DNA from: an uncultured Bacilli bacterium
Lineage (GTDB): Bacteria; Bacillota_I; Bacilli_A; RF39; UBA660
Length of the DNA stretch: 58,775 bases
Assembly (NCBI GenBank): GCA_947632345.1
Contig: CANROW010000004.1
Coordinates: 1-58,775, forward strand
Direction of reading: 5' to 3'
Shown here: one piece after another, positions 49,762 through 58,775 of the stretch
Numbering within the stretch: position 1 is the first letter of the stretch
Layout: each line of letters starts with the position of its first letter
Translations under genes and position numbers: made by a program
The notes under the pieces: generated by a model
Database searches by the model: none
Told to the model about the DNA's origin: nothing
The model's input: only the letters and a program-made list of their open reading frames with translations

Positions 49762-51157
49762 CTAAACTCCACGTCTTAGCTTCCGTTACTCTGACATTAA
49801 CAATTTTACCAATGAGATCCTCGTCACCTTTAAAATTGATTAGTTTTTTAGTCTCCGTATATCCAAATAATTCATTCTTCTTTTCACTTATACCTTCAAC
49901 TAGAACCTCATAAATATCGCCAATGTTTTTCTTATTATTTTCTAAAAAATATTTATTGACAACTTCATTTAACCGATGAAGGCGTTCTTCTTTTACTTGT
50001 TCGGGTACTTGATCTTGCAATTTAGCAGCCGGAGTCTTCTCACGTGGTGAATAAATAAAAGTATAAGCATTATCGTACTGACAGTGATTAACTAAATCAA
50101 TGGTCTCTAAGAAGTCTTCCTCTTTTTCGCCAGGGAAACCGACAATGATATCCGTTGAAACGCTGACGCGCGGAATTTTTTCTTTTATCTTATCGAATAA
50201 TGCAAGATAGCTCTCTTTGGTGTAACGTCTACCCATCAACTTTAAAATGCGGCTAGAGCCAGATTGAACAGGCAAGTGAATAAATGGCATGATGTTATCA
50301 TATTTCGCAATCACATCAATCATCTCATCGGTAAAATCCCACGGATGACTGGTCATGAAGAAGATTCTCTTGATACCCGTTTTACTGACATCTTCTAAAA
50401 GATTAGCCATATTGTATTCATAATCAAAATCCTTTCCATAGGCATTGACATTTTGACCGAGTAGCGTAACTTCTTGATAACCATCACGCACTAATTCTTC
50501 TACTTCCCGCACAATATCTTTAGGATTTCGACTGCGCTGTTTTCCACGCGTATAAGGAACAATGCAATAGGTACAGAATTTATCACAGCCATAGATGATA
50601 TTGACATAGGCTTTATAAGCATTCTCTCTTTTGACAGGAATACCTTCAATGATATTTCCTTCACGACTAAATACTTCAATCTCTTGTCTTTGACGTTGGA
50701 GTGAATCATTTAAAACATAGGGTAAGCGATGTAAGTTATGCGTTCCAATGACAAAATTAACCCATTTATATTTATTCATTATTTTGTTAACAACGCCCTC
50801 TTCTTGAGCCATACATCCACATAGTCCAACAATCAAATCAGGATTATTAAACTCTTTGACGTGTTTTAGTCTACCAAGCATTCCGAAAGCTTTATTGTGA
50901 GCATTTTCTCTAATTGAACAAGTATTTAATAATATCAAATCAGCTTCTTTATAATTGTCTGTCTCTTCAAAAGCTAACTCTTCAAGCATAGCTTTAATAT
51001 TTTCACTATCGTGTTCATTCATTTGACAACCATAAGTCTTTAAAAAATATTTTTTCCCACGACCGATTTGTCTTAAATCATCATCTAATTTATAAAATTC
51101 TTTTTCAACGACTTGTTTGCTTCGCTGTCTTGCTTTGACATAATCAGGTAATTCCAT
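49742..51157 (-). CDS. miaB: tRNA-2-methylthio-N6-dimethylallyladenosine synthase
   Basis: FLKTYGCQMNEHDSE, GCDKFCTYCIVPYTRGKQRSR, TRAM C-term. Confidence 0.97.
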   Translation of the reverse strand: MELPDYVKARQRSKQVVEKEFYKLDDDLRQIGRGKKYFLKTYGCQMNEHDSENIKAMLEELAFEETDNYKEADLILLNTCSIRENAHNKAFGMLGRLKHVKEFNNPDLIVGLCGCMAQEEGVVNKIMNKYKWVNFVIGTHNLHRLPYVLNDSLQRQRQEIEVFSREGNIIEGIPVKRENAYKAYVNIIYGCDKFCTYCIVPYTRGKQRSRNPKDIVREVEELVRDGYQEVTLLGQNVNAYGKDFDYEYNMANLLEDVSKTGIKRIFFMTSHPWDFTDEMIDVIAKYDNIMPFIHLPVQSGSSRILKLMGRRYTKESYLALFDKIKEKIPRVSVSTDIIVGFPGEKEEDFLETIDLVNHCQYDNAYTFIYSPREKTPAAKLQDQVPEQVKEERLHRLNEVVNKYFLENNKKNIGDIYEVLVEGISEKKNELFGYTETKKLINFKGDEDLIGKIVNVRVTEAKTWSLDGEIVK

Positions 51158-51217
51158 ACTCCCACTTCTTTCTTGTTATATTATACTAGAAATGCCCAAA
51201 AAGAAAAAGTAATATTT

Positions 51218-51913
51218 TTAAACATTACTCTCTCGTAAAACCATCTTAATGATATTATCCATTTTTTTAGTCTTATTATCATTAATAACTTCATCTTTTA
51301 TATGAGTATAATCTTTCTTAAAATAACTGACTAATTTTTCCATTCTTGGCACTAAATCTTTTTCTTCTAAAGAATCCATAATGATTTGTAAATTAGCTAG
51401 TTTCGTATACTTACCATACTTATCAGTTTTTATATAAGTATCATAAAATTTTTTAAAAGACGCAATATCTATACTATTAAATCTCTTATCTTCCAAAATC
51501 TTAACCGTTGTATTGATATAATTACTATTAATTGATCTATCTAGTATAGTCTCTCCTTTATTATTCTTAATATTTGGTAAAAATTTCTTATTTTTTCGCA
51601 ATTGTTTAATTATTTCTACAACATTCATACAATTAATCAAAACCAAAATATGAGCAAATGTATTACCTTCATTATTCTGATGATTGATATCCCATTCTTT
51701 ATTTTTCATATGTTTTAGAACTAATTCATATTGACCTTTTTTTAGCAATCGTACTAAGACATCATTACCATTTTCGTCGCAAACATTTATGTTCATTTTA
51801 TGTTTGCTAAGCAATTTATCTACTGTTTCAAAGTGTTCCTCTTTGATCAATTCAAATATCAGGGACGGATCTTCGCAACAAGCATCAATCGCTTTTTCTT
51901 CATCATAAAACAT
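51218..51913 (-). CDS. Ankyrin-repeat-like protein
   Basis: KHKMNINVCDENGNDVLVRLLKKGQYELVLKHMKNKEWDINHQNNEGNTFAHILVLINCMNVVEIIKQ. Confidence 0.75.
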   Translation of the reverse strand: MFYDEEKAIDACCEDPSLIFELIKEEHFETVDKLLSKHKMNINVCDENGNDVLVRLLKKGQYELVLKHMKNKEWDINHQNNEGNTFAHILVLINCMNVVEIIKQLRKNKKFLPNIKNNKGETILDRSINSNYINTTVKILEDKRFNSIDIASFKKFYDTYIKTDKYGKYTKLANLQIIMDSLEEKDLVPRMEKLVSYFKKDYTHIKDEVINDNKTKKMDNIIKMVLRESNV

Positions 51914-51987
51914 TGTATACACCTCTTTTTTTATCAGCGACAATTCATTATTTTACCAGTAAAGGTTTTATTTGTCAAATTTAAAAA

Positions 51988-52008
51988 AAGAAAAAGCCTT
52001 TCGGCTCA
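51988..52008 (-). terminator. Terminator
   Basis: Minus GAGCCGAAAGGCTTTTTCTTTTTTT. Confidence 0.7.
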
Positions 52009-52011
52009 ATT

Positions 52012-52572
52012 TTATAATTCATCATCTATAACTTGATCATCGCGCTTAATTGTATCACAGAAAGTATTTTCATCAGCTGTAGAATAATTGACGGTAATCG
52101 TCTTAATCGCAAATGATTTAGTGACTTCTATATTATATATGAAATATTTATTGGCTTCATTGTAATAATAGAATTTTTCGTTATCATCAGGACACCAATA
52201 TGGAGTAAATGCATCAGTCTCTAAGAATTCATCGAAGAATTGGCGCGTATTTGTTGACTTTCTCAAGGTCTTAAAAATAATCTTATTCTCATCAGAGCTG
52301 ACAAAATATGTAAATCTAGGCAAACTTATATTTATTTCACTATTTCCAACTTTTTTTACATAACTCGTTCTTAAAAAAGTTCTATTACATGACAACACAA
52401 ATACTAAGACGATTAATATACATAGAATAATAACTTCTACTATTTTATTTCTCTTCTTGTATCTCTCAATCAATTTTCTATATTTGCTAGTTTTTTTAAC
52501 AGGAGTGTGTCCTGCTGTATGAGAATTGCTCTTCTCATTAGTCTTTTCAACTTCTTTTTCTTTTTCAGCCAT
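52012..52572 (-). CDS. Hypothetical single-TM protein
   Basis: MAEKEKEVEKTNEKSNSHTAGHTPVKKTSKYRKLIERYKKRNKIVEVIILCILIVLVFVLSC...; AGAGGG SD. Confidence 0.7.
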   Translation of the reverse strand: MAEKEKEVEKTNEKSNSHTAGHTPVKKTSKYRKLIERYKKRNKIVEVIILCILIVLVFVLSCNRTFLRTSYVKKVGNSEINISLPRFTYFVSSDENKIIFKTLRKSTNTRQFFDEFLETDAFTPYWCPDDNEKFYYYNEANKYFIYNIEVTKSFAIKTITVNYSTADENTFCDTIKRDDQVIDDEL

Positions 52573-52633
52573 AGTCAATCCCTCTTTCCTACTATAAACA
52601 ATTATAATACATAAATAGACATAATTCAAGATT

Positions 52634-52789
52634 TTAATTTTTTTCAATCAATACAGTTTTATATAAATCTTGAGCTTGTTCTAAATCTAACTGCTTTTCA
52701 TTTTCAAAAGCATCATTACTATCATTATTTTCTTCTGTAGTACCCAAATCTTCAATATCTTGCCAATATGTTAGCCATTCATTATCCAT
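52634..52789 (-). CDS. Small acidic hypothetical protein
   Basis: 51 aa MDNEWLTYWQDIEDLGTTEENNDSNDAFENEKQLDLEQAQDLYKTVLIEKN; weak SD AGAGG. Confidence 0.4.
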   Translation of the reverse strand: MDNEWLTYWQDIEDLGTTEENNDSNDAFENEKQLDLEQAQDLYKTVLIEKN

Positions 52790-52886
52790 AGCATCGCGTC
52801 CTCTCAGCAAAACCATACCATAAAAGTTGGCAATAGTAAATATTGTGTAAACAATATATTGTAAATCAAATGTCAACGGAAATAAA

Positions 52887-55448
52887 TCATTTCACATACA
52901 TCCAATCATAAAATTGGACATTGTTTAGGCTATAATCAAAACAGTAATAACTAGTTTTAGCATTCTCATAGTATGGTGTTTGGCGAAGCATATGGACTTC
53001 TTGTTCTTCGCCTGGTAAGTTGGCATCATAGACTATTATTGTATATTCTTCTATACCTTTAGTCTTATAAATCTTGCTAACTAGTAAAGAATGACCACCA
53101 AAGGAACTATCAATTGATAATATAGCAGGTGAACCCAATTGTAATTCTTTGATCACTTCCAAAACATCGTTCTCATATCGATAAATTTTACCATCTAATA
53201 AAAGCTCTGACTTATTACTAACTTTATTAATCAAAGTCTTCTTTTGTTCTCGGAAATTGCGGTTGATCAATTGGAGGACTTGATAATCATCCGTATACTC
53301 ATCAGCAACCGTTGAATCATAAGCGTTAATGAACCCAATATCTTCAAAGCGTGAATAATATCCGGTCTTGCCATTAATATCAATTTTCTTTTTATTCGTC
53401 ACATCAATAACGGAAGGTCCATATCCCAAATTAGTTACTAAATCACGATATTTTGAGGATATCCGTGGTACTTTACCATCTATGACATAAAAATCTTTAG
53501 GGTAATCACCATACATTAAAGATGCCATATCATCATTGAGCTTGAGAGAAAAGGTTTTGCCATTGATGAGTCGTTGTTGATTCTTTTCGGTAAGACTATA
53601 GGCCAACAAAGCCGTATTTTCAATCTGTGTATCACTGACATTTGAGGCTTTCTCAGCTAAATCGTTCATATAAATTTTTTTAGCTAATGCGACAAAACCA
53701 TAACTATTACTTGATGTATCAACAGAAGCAAAATTCTTAAAAGAGAAGCCATCTTTGGTCACTTTAAAATTACTATCGATGACAGTTACCTCTTTGTCAC
53801 CAATACTTTCAAAATGTTGATTATTAATACTACTCTCAATTGTATCAACTAAATTTTCTAACATATCAGCATCACTGACAAATAAATATTTTCCACCAGT
53901 TTGAGTAGCTATTGTCTTCAAATAACTGCTGTTAACAGCATCACCTAGACCTATGGTCATTATTTTAATGCCATTCTGCTGAAATTTTGATAGCTCACTG
54001 TTAGTAAGTTTGTATTTGATTTTTAAGCCTGGATTTCCCTCAAAATTCCAGTTAAACCCTGGTCTAGTAATTATACCGGTATCGTTACCATCGGTCAAAA
54101 CAATCATATATTTAACACCTTGACTTGTCATATCAAATTTTGCAGCATATTCTCTAATCGCTCCTGACATATTGGTCCCATTAAAGTTTTGACATTTCTT
54201 TTTCAAGGAATTAATTCCTGTTTTTATCTCTTCTATATCTTTAGAATTTTCAACGATTTCACAAAGATCATCGGTAAAAGCGTAGACTGAGTATTCATAG
54301 TCATTAACACCCAAATTATCAACCAAAGAATTCATTAACGAAAGTCGTTTAAAGTCAGCATCTTTACCCAATGTCGAAACATTATCAGGCATCGTTTTAC
54401 CACTATAAACATATTCAGGCGAATACATTGAAGCAGAATTGTCAAGAATAATCACTATTTGATTCTTGTACTGATTCCCTGGCTCAAAATTAGTATTGCC
54501 TAAAAAGTAAACATTATTAAAATTAGATACTTTAGCATAGAAATAACCATCTTTATATTTTGTTTCCAACTTAGTTAAATCATTACCATCGTTACTATAT
54601 TCATAAATAGAATATTCTTTTACTTCATTTTTTTTAAAATAAATGATCATCTCTTGCGGCTTTTCTTCATTAGAAGTTACTAAAGTCATAGCATCACTAA
54701 CAATGAAATCTCGATTGAAGCCATTATTTAAATCAACTTTATCTAAAAACGTATTCGCAATATTTCCTTTTCCTTTAATAACTGCATAATTATTTTTAGA
54801 TTCATCATTGTCTTCATAGAACTCATAAGTACGAATCTTTTCATAACTATCTGCTTTTAAAGGATTTAAGCCCATAATCATTTCAACATTATCATATAGA
54901 CCATCACCATCTGTATCATTTAAATAAGTCGATAAATTCAATTCTTTTTCTTTAATGTTAGGAATGCCATCACCATCATAATCTAAATAATCATTAGCGA
55001 TCGTTAATTTATCATCATCTAATAAATCAATATCATTGCCCAAAATAGTAAAATTATATTCTTTACTAATTGAACCATTTGTGACAACTAAGGTATTTTT
55101 CCCCACTACAGCAGGAATAAAATCAACTTTTTTCCCCTTAAAAAAATCATATCCATTTATATTCCAAATGGTATTATTAGCATTGACAAGTAAACTGGTT
55201 TTAACTTTATAGGTCTGACCAACAAATTCTTGATAAGTGCATTCTTCATCTATATTTTCAATCAAAATCCAATGCGCACAAAATGAATAAACAACTAAAG
55301 CAATGAGTGATATAATTACCAAAATATCACAACATATTATTATCTTAGAATGCTTAAATAAAAAAGTTCGAATCATTAATAACCTTTTTTTAAATCCATT
55401 AGTTCTATTTTTTAAATCAGATTTCTCTATTATATTAAAATCGTCCAT
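52887..55448 (-). CDS. Membrane-anchored VWA domain protein with Ca-binding DxDxDG repeats and C39-like C-terminus
   Basis: N-term TM; DYDGDGIPNIKEKE and NDTDGDGLYDNVEM; MIDAS DNSASM / GTNMSGA / LTDGND; C-term GHSLLVSKIY..IIVYDANLPGEE. Confidence 0.82.
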   Translation of the reverse strand: MDDFNIIEKSDLKNRTNGFKKRLLMIRTFLFKHSKIIICCDILVIISLIALVVYSFCAHWILIENIDEECTYQEFVGQTYKVKTSLLVNANNTIWNINGYDFFKGKKVDFIPAVVGKNTLVVTNGSISKEYNFTILGNDIDLLDDDKLTIANDYLDYDGDGIPNIKEKELNLSTYLNDTDGDGLYDNVEMIMGLNPLKADSYEKIRTYEFYEDNDESKNNYAVIKGKGNIANTFLDKVDLNNGFNRDFIVSDAMTLVTSNEEKPQEMIIYFKKNEVKEYSIYEYSNDGNDLTKLETKYKDGYFYAKVSNFNNVYFLGNTNFEPGNQYKNQIVIILDNSASMYSPEYVYSGKTMPDNVSTLGKDADFKRLSLMNSLVDNLGVNDYEYSVYAFTDDLCEIVENSKDIEEIKTGINSLKKKCQNFNGTNMSGAIREYAAKFDMTSQGVKYMIVLTDGNDTGIITRPGFNWNFEGNPGLKIKYKLTNSELSKFQQNGIKIMTIGLGDAVNSSYLKTIATQTGGKYLFVSDADMLENLVDTIESSINNQHFESIGDKEVTVIDSNFKVTKDGFSFKNFASVDTSSNSYGFVALAKKIYMNDLAEKASNVSDTQIENTALLAYSLTEKNQQRLINGKTFSLKLNDDMASLMYGDYPKDFYVIDGKVPRISSKYRDLVTNLGYGPSVIDVTNKKKIDINGKTGYYSRFEDIGFINAYDSTVADEYTDDYQVLQLINRNFREQKKTLINKVSNKSELLLDGKIYRYENDVLEVIKELQLGSPAILSIDSSFGGHSLLVSKIYKTKGIEEYTIIVYDANLPGEEQEVHMLRQTPYYENAKTSYYCFDYSLNNVQFYDWMYVK

Positions 55449-55535
55449 ATCAATTAGCCCCTTCTATTTTACAATTATATCGTATAACAAAATTATCAAT
55501 ATAACAAGATACAAATATCCGAGTTGACACGATAA

Positions 55536-55563
55536 AAAAACATCAATTAAAAACTGATGTCCT
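55536..55563 (-). terminator. Terminator downstream of GT2 gene
   Basis: ACATCAGTTTTTAATTGATGTTTTTTT on minus strand. Confidence 0.7.
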
Positions 55564-55585
55564 TTTAAATAACTTTTTATAACTA

Positions 55586-56533
55586 TTATTTATCTATGAC
55601 TTTTTCAATGATATATCTTGGTCTTTGTTTAGTCTCATAATAAATTTTACCAATATATTCGCCAATTACTCCGATTGAAATCATTTGCAAACCGCCAATA
55701 AACCAAATCGATATAGTGATAAAGGTCCATCCAGGAACAGTCTCACCAAGAAGTTTGACAACAAGCGAATAAATCATAATAATGATGCTTATTAAAAGAA
55801 TTAATAATCCAAGACCTAGAATCATACTCAACGGTTTAATACTGAAAGAGGTAATCCCATCGAAAGCAAAAGTTAGCATCTTTTTTAAAGGATACTTTGA
55901 TTCCCCAGCGAAACGCACATTTCTTTCATAATAACAAATGGTACTCTTATAACCGACAAGAGGTACTAGTCCTCGCAAGAACAAATTGACTTCTTTATAA
56001 TTAGATAAAGCTTCAAGAGCTGGCTTGCTCATTAATCGACAGTCAGCATGATTATAGACGATATCCACTCCAAGCATAGTCATCAAACGATAGAATCCTT
56101 GAGCAGTAAATCTCTTGAAAAAAGTATCTTTTTTACGATTGCTGCGCACACCATAGACGATTTCATATCCCTCACTATTTTTCGCAACCATCTCGTCAAT
56201 AACATTGATATCATCTTGTAAATCAGCATCCATTGAGATGACTATATCCGCCTTTTCTTTAGCTGTCATAAGTCCTGCTAACAAGGCATTCTGATGTCCA
56301 CGATTGCGTGATAACTTAACACCAGCATAAATATCATCTTTTTTAGTCAATTCCTCAATGATAGTCCACGTCTGATCTTTAGAACCATCATCAACAAACA
56401 TAATTCTACTCTTCTTATCAATTTTCTTATTCTTAATTAACTTGTTCAATTTTTCTCTTAACTGCTTTGAAGTTTCTGGAAGAACAGCTTCTTCGTTATA
56501 ACACGGAATGACCATATAAAGTACTTTACTCAT
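55586..56533 (-). CDS. Family 2 glycosyltransferase (GtrB/DPM1-like) with two C-terminal TMs
   Basis: MSKVLYMVIPCYNEEAVLPETS, VDDGSKDQTW, SMDADLQDD. Confidence 0.92.
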   Translation of the reverse strand: MSKVLYMVIPCYNEEAVLPETSKQLREKLNKLIKNKKIDKKSRIMFVDDGSKDQTWTIIEELTKKDDIYAGVKLSRNRGHQNALLAGLMTAKEKADIVISMDADLQDDINVIDEMVAKNSEGYEIVYGVRSNRKKDTFFKRFTAQGFYRLMTMLGVDIVYNHADCRLMSKPALEALSNYKEVNLFLRGLVPLVGYKSTICYYERNVRFAGESKYPLKKMLTFAFDGITSFSIKPLSMILGLGLLILLISIIIMIYSLVVKLLGETVPGWTFITISIWFIGGLQMISIGVIGEYIGKIYYETKQRPRYIIEKVIDK

Positions 56534-58058
56534 TTTTATTATCCTTTCTTTTAAACAAATAGGCATAACGCCAATTATGTTCATTATTATATTTATCTTT
56601 CTTAATTAAATCATAATTTTCAAATAATTTTGGCTCTCTTTCATCTAATTCATCCAATTCTAGTGTTGTGCTATAGAGAATGAATTCGGTCTCTCTTTCT
56701 TCGATATACCTTGCAAAACTATCAAGATTATCTGGGAAACGCTCATAATCAAAATTTTGTTTTTCAAAGAAATATGTTGAAGGAATAATGCCTGAAGTAG
56801 TATATAGACCGCAATCCAAAGCATCCATATTGACTAAAGTTGGATGCGGTGATTGATTGACAATTTCTGCGTATCTATATTGAAACATCTCTTTTTTATC
56901 CATAAAGCGCATCTCTTTGTAATTGGCAAAGCACCACGCCAAACAAGTAGCTATAGTGACGGAAAATAGAATAATCTTTTTATCTTGTAATTTAACAAAT
57001 TTATGGAGCAGCATAAATATAGCAGTCATACTTATAATTCCAAAAATGAGCATTGGAAATAAATAATATTTATAAAATCTTAATCCCCAAAACACTCCTA
57101 AAATGGTCAATAAATATATTCCGACAACAGCTATTCTACCCTTCCATTTAATATCGAATTTTAAAGATAAAATTGGTGCCAATCCCACAAGGGCTATGGC
57201 AAAGACACCACGATGATAAATCATCGATGCAAATTTTCTATAAATACGATATAATCTTCTGATTATATGCACACTAGTACCATCATTATAAGCTGTCATA
57301 TTTAGGATGAAGTAAACGTTTATAAAATCATCTAAAGCATTATTAATTAAAAGATAGATAGCGGCGATGATGAATGGAATGATCATTCCGATCAAGAACC
57401 ATACACACGCTAAAAAACTCTTCTTGTACTTTTTTGAAAAGAATAAATCAAAGAAAATTATCGCCATAAAGCCGAACCAAAATCCTAATAATGTATATTT
57501 GGTCAAAAGGACAAGTCCCGCTAAAAAGCCCGCTATGAATAAACGCTTATATGTAATTTCACCATTTTTAAAATGATCGAGAAAATAATACAGCGTAATG
57601 GCCATAAATGGTAAACAGAATTCTTCCGCTCCACCACCATGAACAAAAGATAAACTAGTACATATAAACGTTGCATAAAGAGGTATGATTGTATAGGCAT
57701 AAATCTTTGGCAAAAAAAGATTTACGATTTTAAAACAATAGTACATACTGGTTGTAAAGAAAAGCAATTCAAAAACAAAAACCCCTAAAAAAGAAGTATT
57801 AGATATCAAGTAACCTAATCCATAAATAAAATATAAGAAAATGCCCTTCTGTTCAAAAATATCACGATATGGAACTACGTTGTTAAACATTGCTTTTCCG
57901 ACTGTGAAAAAAGCATTAGCGTCAACCCAATCGTTAAATGGATAAAAAAAAGAACACTTACTAGTTAGAGATAAGATAATTAGCGAAACGATAAAACAAA
58001 AACTAATAATTTTTATAGATTCTATATTTTTTTTTAAAAATGACTTCATACTTCTCAC
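56526..58058 (-). CDS. Polytopic membrane glycosyltransferase-like protein (GT39/ArnT-like)
   Basis: 510 aa multi-TM; YPFNDWVDANAFFTVGKAMFNNVVPYRDIFEQKGIFLYFIYGLGY (acidic first-loop motif); overlaps the GT2 start by 8 nt. Confidence 0.75.
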   Translation of the reverse strand: MRSMKSFLKKNIESIKIISFCFIVSLIILSLTSKCSFFYPFNDWVDANAFFTVGKAMFNNVVPYRDIFEQKGIFLYFIYGLGYLISNTSFLGVFVFELLFFTTSMYYCFKIVNLFLPKIYAYTIIPLYATFICTSLSFVHGGGAEEFCLPFMAITLYYFLDHFKNGEITYKRLFIAGFLAGLVLLTKYTLLGFWFGFMAIIFFDLFFSKKYKKSFLACVWFLIGMIIPFIIAAIYLLINNALDDFINVYFILNMTAYNDGTSVHIIRRLYRIYRKFASMIYHRGVFAIALVGLAPILSLKFDIKWKGRIAVVGIYLLTILGVFWGLRFYKYYLFPMLIFGIISMTAIFMLLHKFVKLQDKKIILFSVTIATCLAWCFANYKEMRFMDKKEMFQYRYAEIVNQSPHPTLVNMDALDCGLYTTSGIIPSTYFFEKQNFDYERFPDNLDSFARYIEERETEFILYSTTLELDELDEREPKLFENYDLIKKDKYNNEHNWRYAYLFKRKDNKNE

Positions 58059-58098
58059 CCATTTACAAAATGTATTTTAAACTTGTCTAGCATATTTG

Positions 58099-58602
58099 TC
58101 AATGTTGCCCTCGCTCAAAATTCAGTAAAATTTGTTTATTTTTAATTCCACCAGCATATCCTGTTAGATTGCCATTTTTTCCAATGACACGATGACAAGG
58201 AATTATTATAGATATCGGATTGTGACCAATCGCTCCACCAACGGCTTGACAAGACATTTTTTTATCAAGAATCTCTTCTACTCTTTTGGTTATTTCCCCA
58301 TAAGATGTAATTTGACCATAAGGTATTTCTAACAATAAATTCCAAACTAATTTTTGAAAAGGACTACCACTAGGTTTGAGAGGCAAATCTTTAGGATTGG
58401 GTCTTTGCCCAGCAAAATATTTATTTAGCCAATCTTTCGCCTTTTCAAGAACCATATCATTTTGTAAAACAATATCTTCTTTAATGACAAAATTTTTTTG
58501 TCCCTCAATAAAAAGGCCAAGCAAGTTATCACCATCACTGATAATCGTCAAATTACCAATCAAAGAGGCATAATTAATATAATGAACTATTTTTTTGTTC
58601 AT
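58099..58602 (-). CDS. ogt: Methylated-DNA--[protein]-cysteine S-methyltransferase
   Basis: GSPFQKLVWNLLLEIPYGQITSYGEI, IIPCHRVIG. Confidence 0.95.
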   Translation of the reverse strand: MNKKIVHYINYASLIGNLTIISDGDNLLGLFIEGQKNFVIKEDIVLQNDMVLEKAKDWLNKYFAGQRPNPKDLPLKPSGSPFQKLVWNLLLEIPYGQITSYGEITKRVEEILDKKMSCQAVGGAIGHNPISIIIPCHRVIGKNGNLTGYAGGIKNKQILLNFERGQH

Positions 58603-58697
58603 GTATCTCACTCTCAATTCTTTTTAATATTACAAAAGTATAACATCATCATTATTTATTTCCGTATAAATATTTTAAGTTTTAACCAAAATATATA

Positions 58698-58775
58698 TGG
58701 AGGCTAACTATAATAAGTCAAGTACTTTTTAATAGTTTGTCATAAATGGAAAAGAAACCCACGCCAAAAAGATTT
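58698..58775 (+). mobile_element. Possible left end of an IS3-like element, cut by the window edge
   Basis: TGGAGGCTAACTATAATAAGTCAAGTACTTTTTAATAGTTTGTC followed by ATG GAA AAG AAA CCC ACG CCA AAA AGA TTT (MEKKPTPKRF...), an orfA-like start. Only 78 nt visible. Confidence 0.22.

Noticed and set aside
1-58775. CRISPR arrays, tRNA or rRNA genes
   Set aside because: No regularly spaced direct repeats with spacers, and no cloverleaf/rRNA consensus noticed in intergenic regions; no covariance scan could be run.

Overview
The window is 58.8 kb of low-GC Bacilli-like chromosome with almost all genes on the minus strand. The affiliation is inferred from gene content: MraZ/RsmH/FtsL/PBP cluster, T-boxes, AddAB, DnaI, and CotE/RicA/MiaB. 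Most of it is housekeeping: alaS, recD2, def, a partial dcw cluster, thrS, dnaI, a pilD/pilC pair, ppaC, addAB, queA-ruvBA, smc, rseP-cdsA-uppS, lemA/TPM, rpsP-khpA, cotE-ricA-miaB and ogt. Two tRNA-dependent T-box leaders are visible, Ala-type and Thr-type, and in each an uncharacterised gene precedes the synthetase gene. Three 10-bp-phased GTGG repeats, matching MraZ operator boxes, precede mraZ. The most unusual locus is ~33.87-40.0 kb, a terminator-bounded, translationally coupled two-gene cassette between smc and ruvA. It encodes a ~1,620-aa protein with degenerate 'PE-[I/L]F' helical repeats and a CC...C C-terminal domain, followed by a 334-aa protein that aligns by eye with gamma-glutamyl-phosphate reductase (ProA/ALDH fold) but lacks the catalytic-Cys segment. 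The giant gene's natural start is separated from its body by a -1 frameshift at an A5 tract; one extra A would join them. A second accessory block (51.2-55.4 kb) encodes a membrane-anchored VWA/Ca-binding-repeat protein, small membrane/acidic proteins and an ankyrin-like protein. No rRNA, tRNA or CRISPR array was recognised. All family assignments come from reading motifs by eye; no database searches were run.
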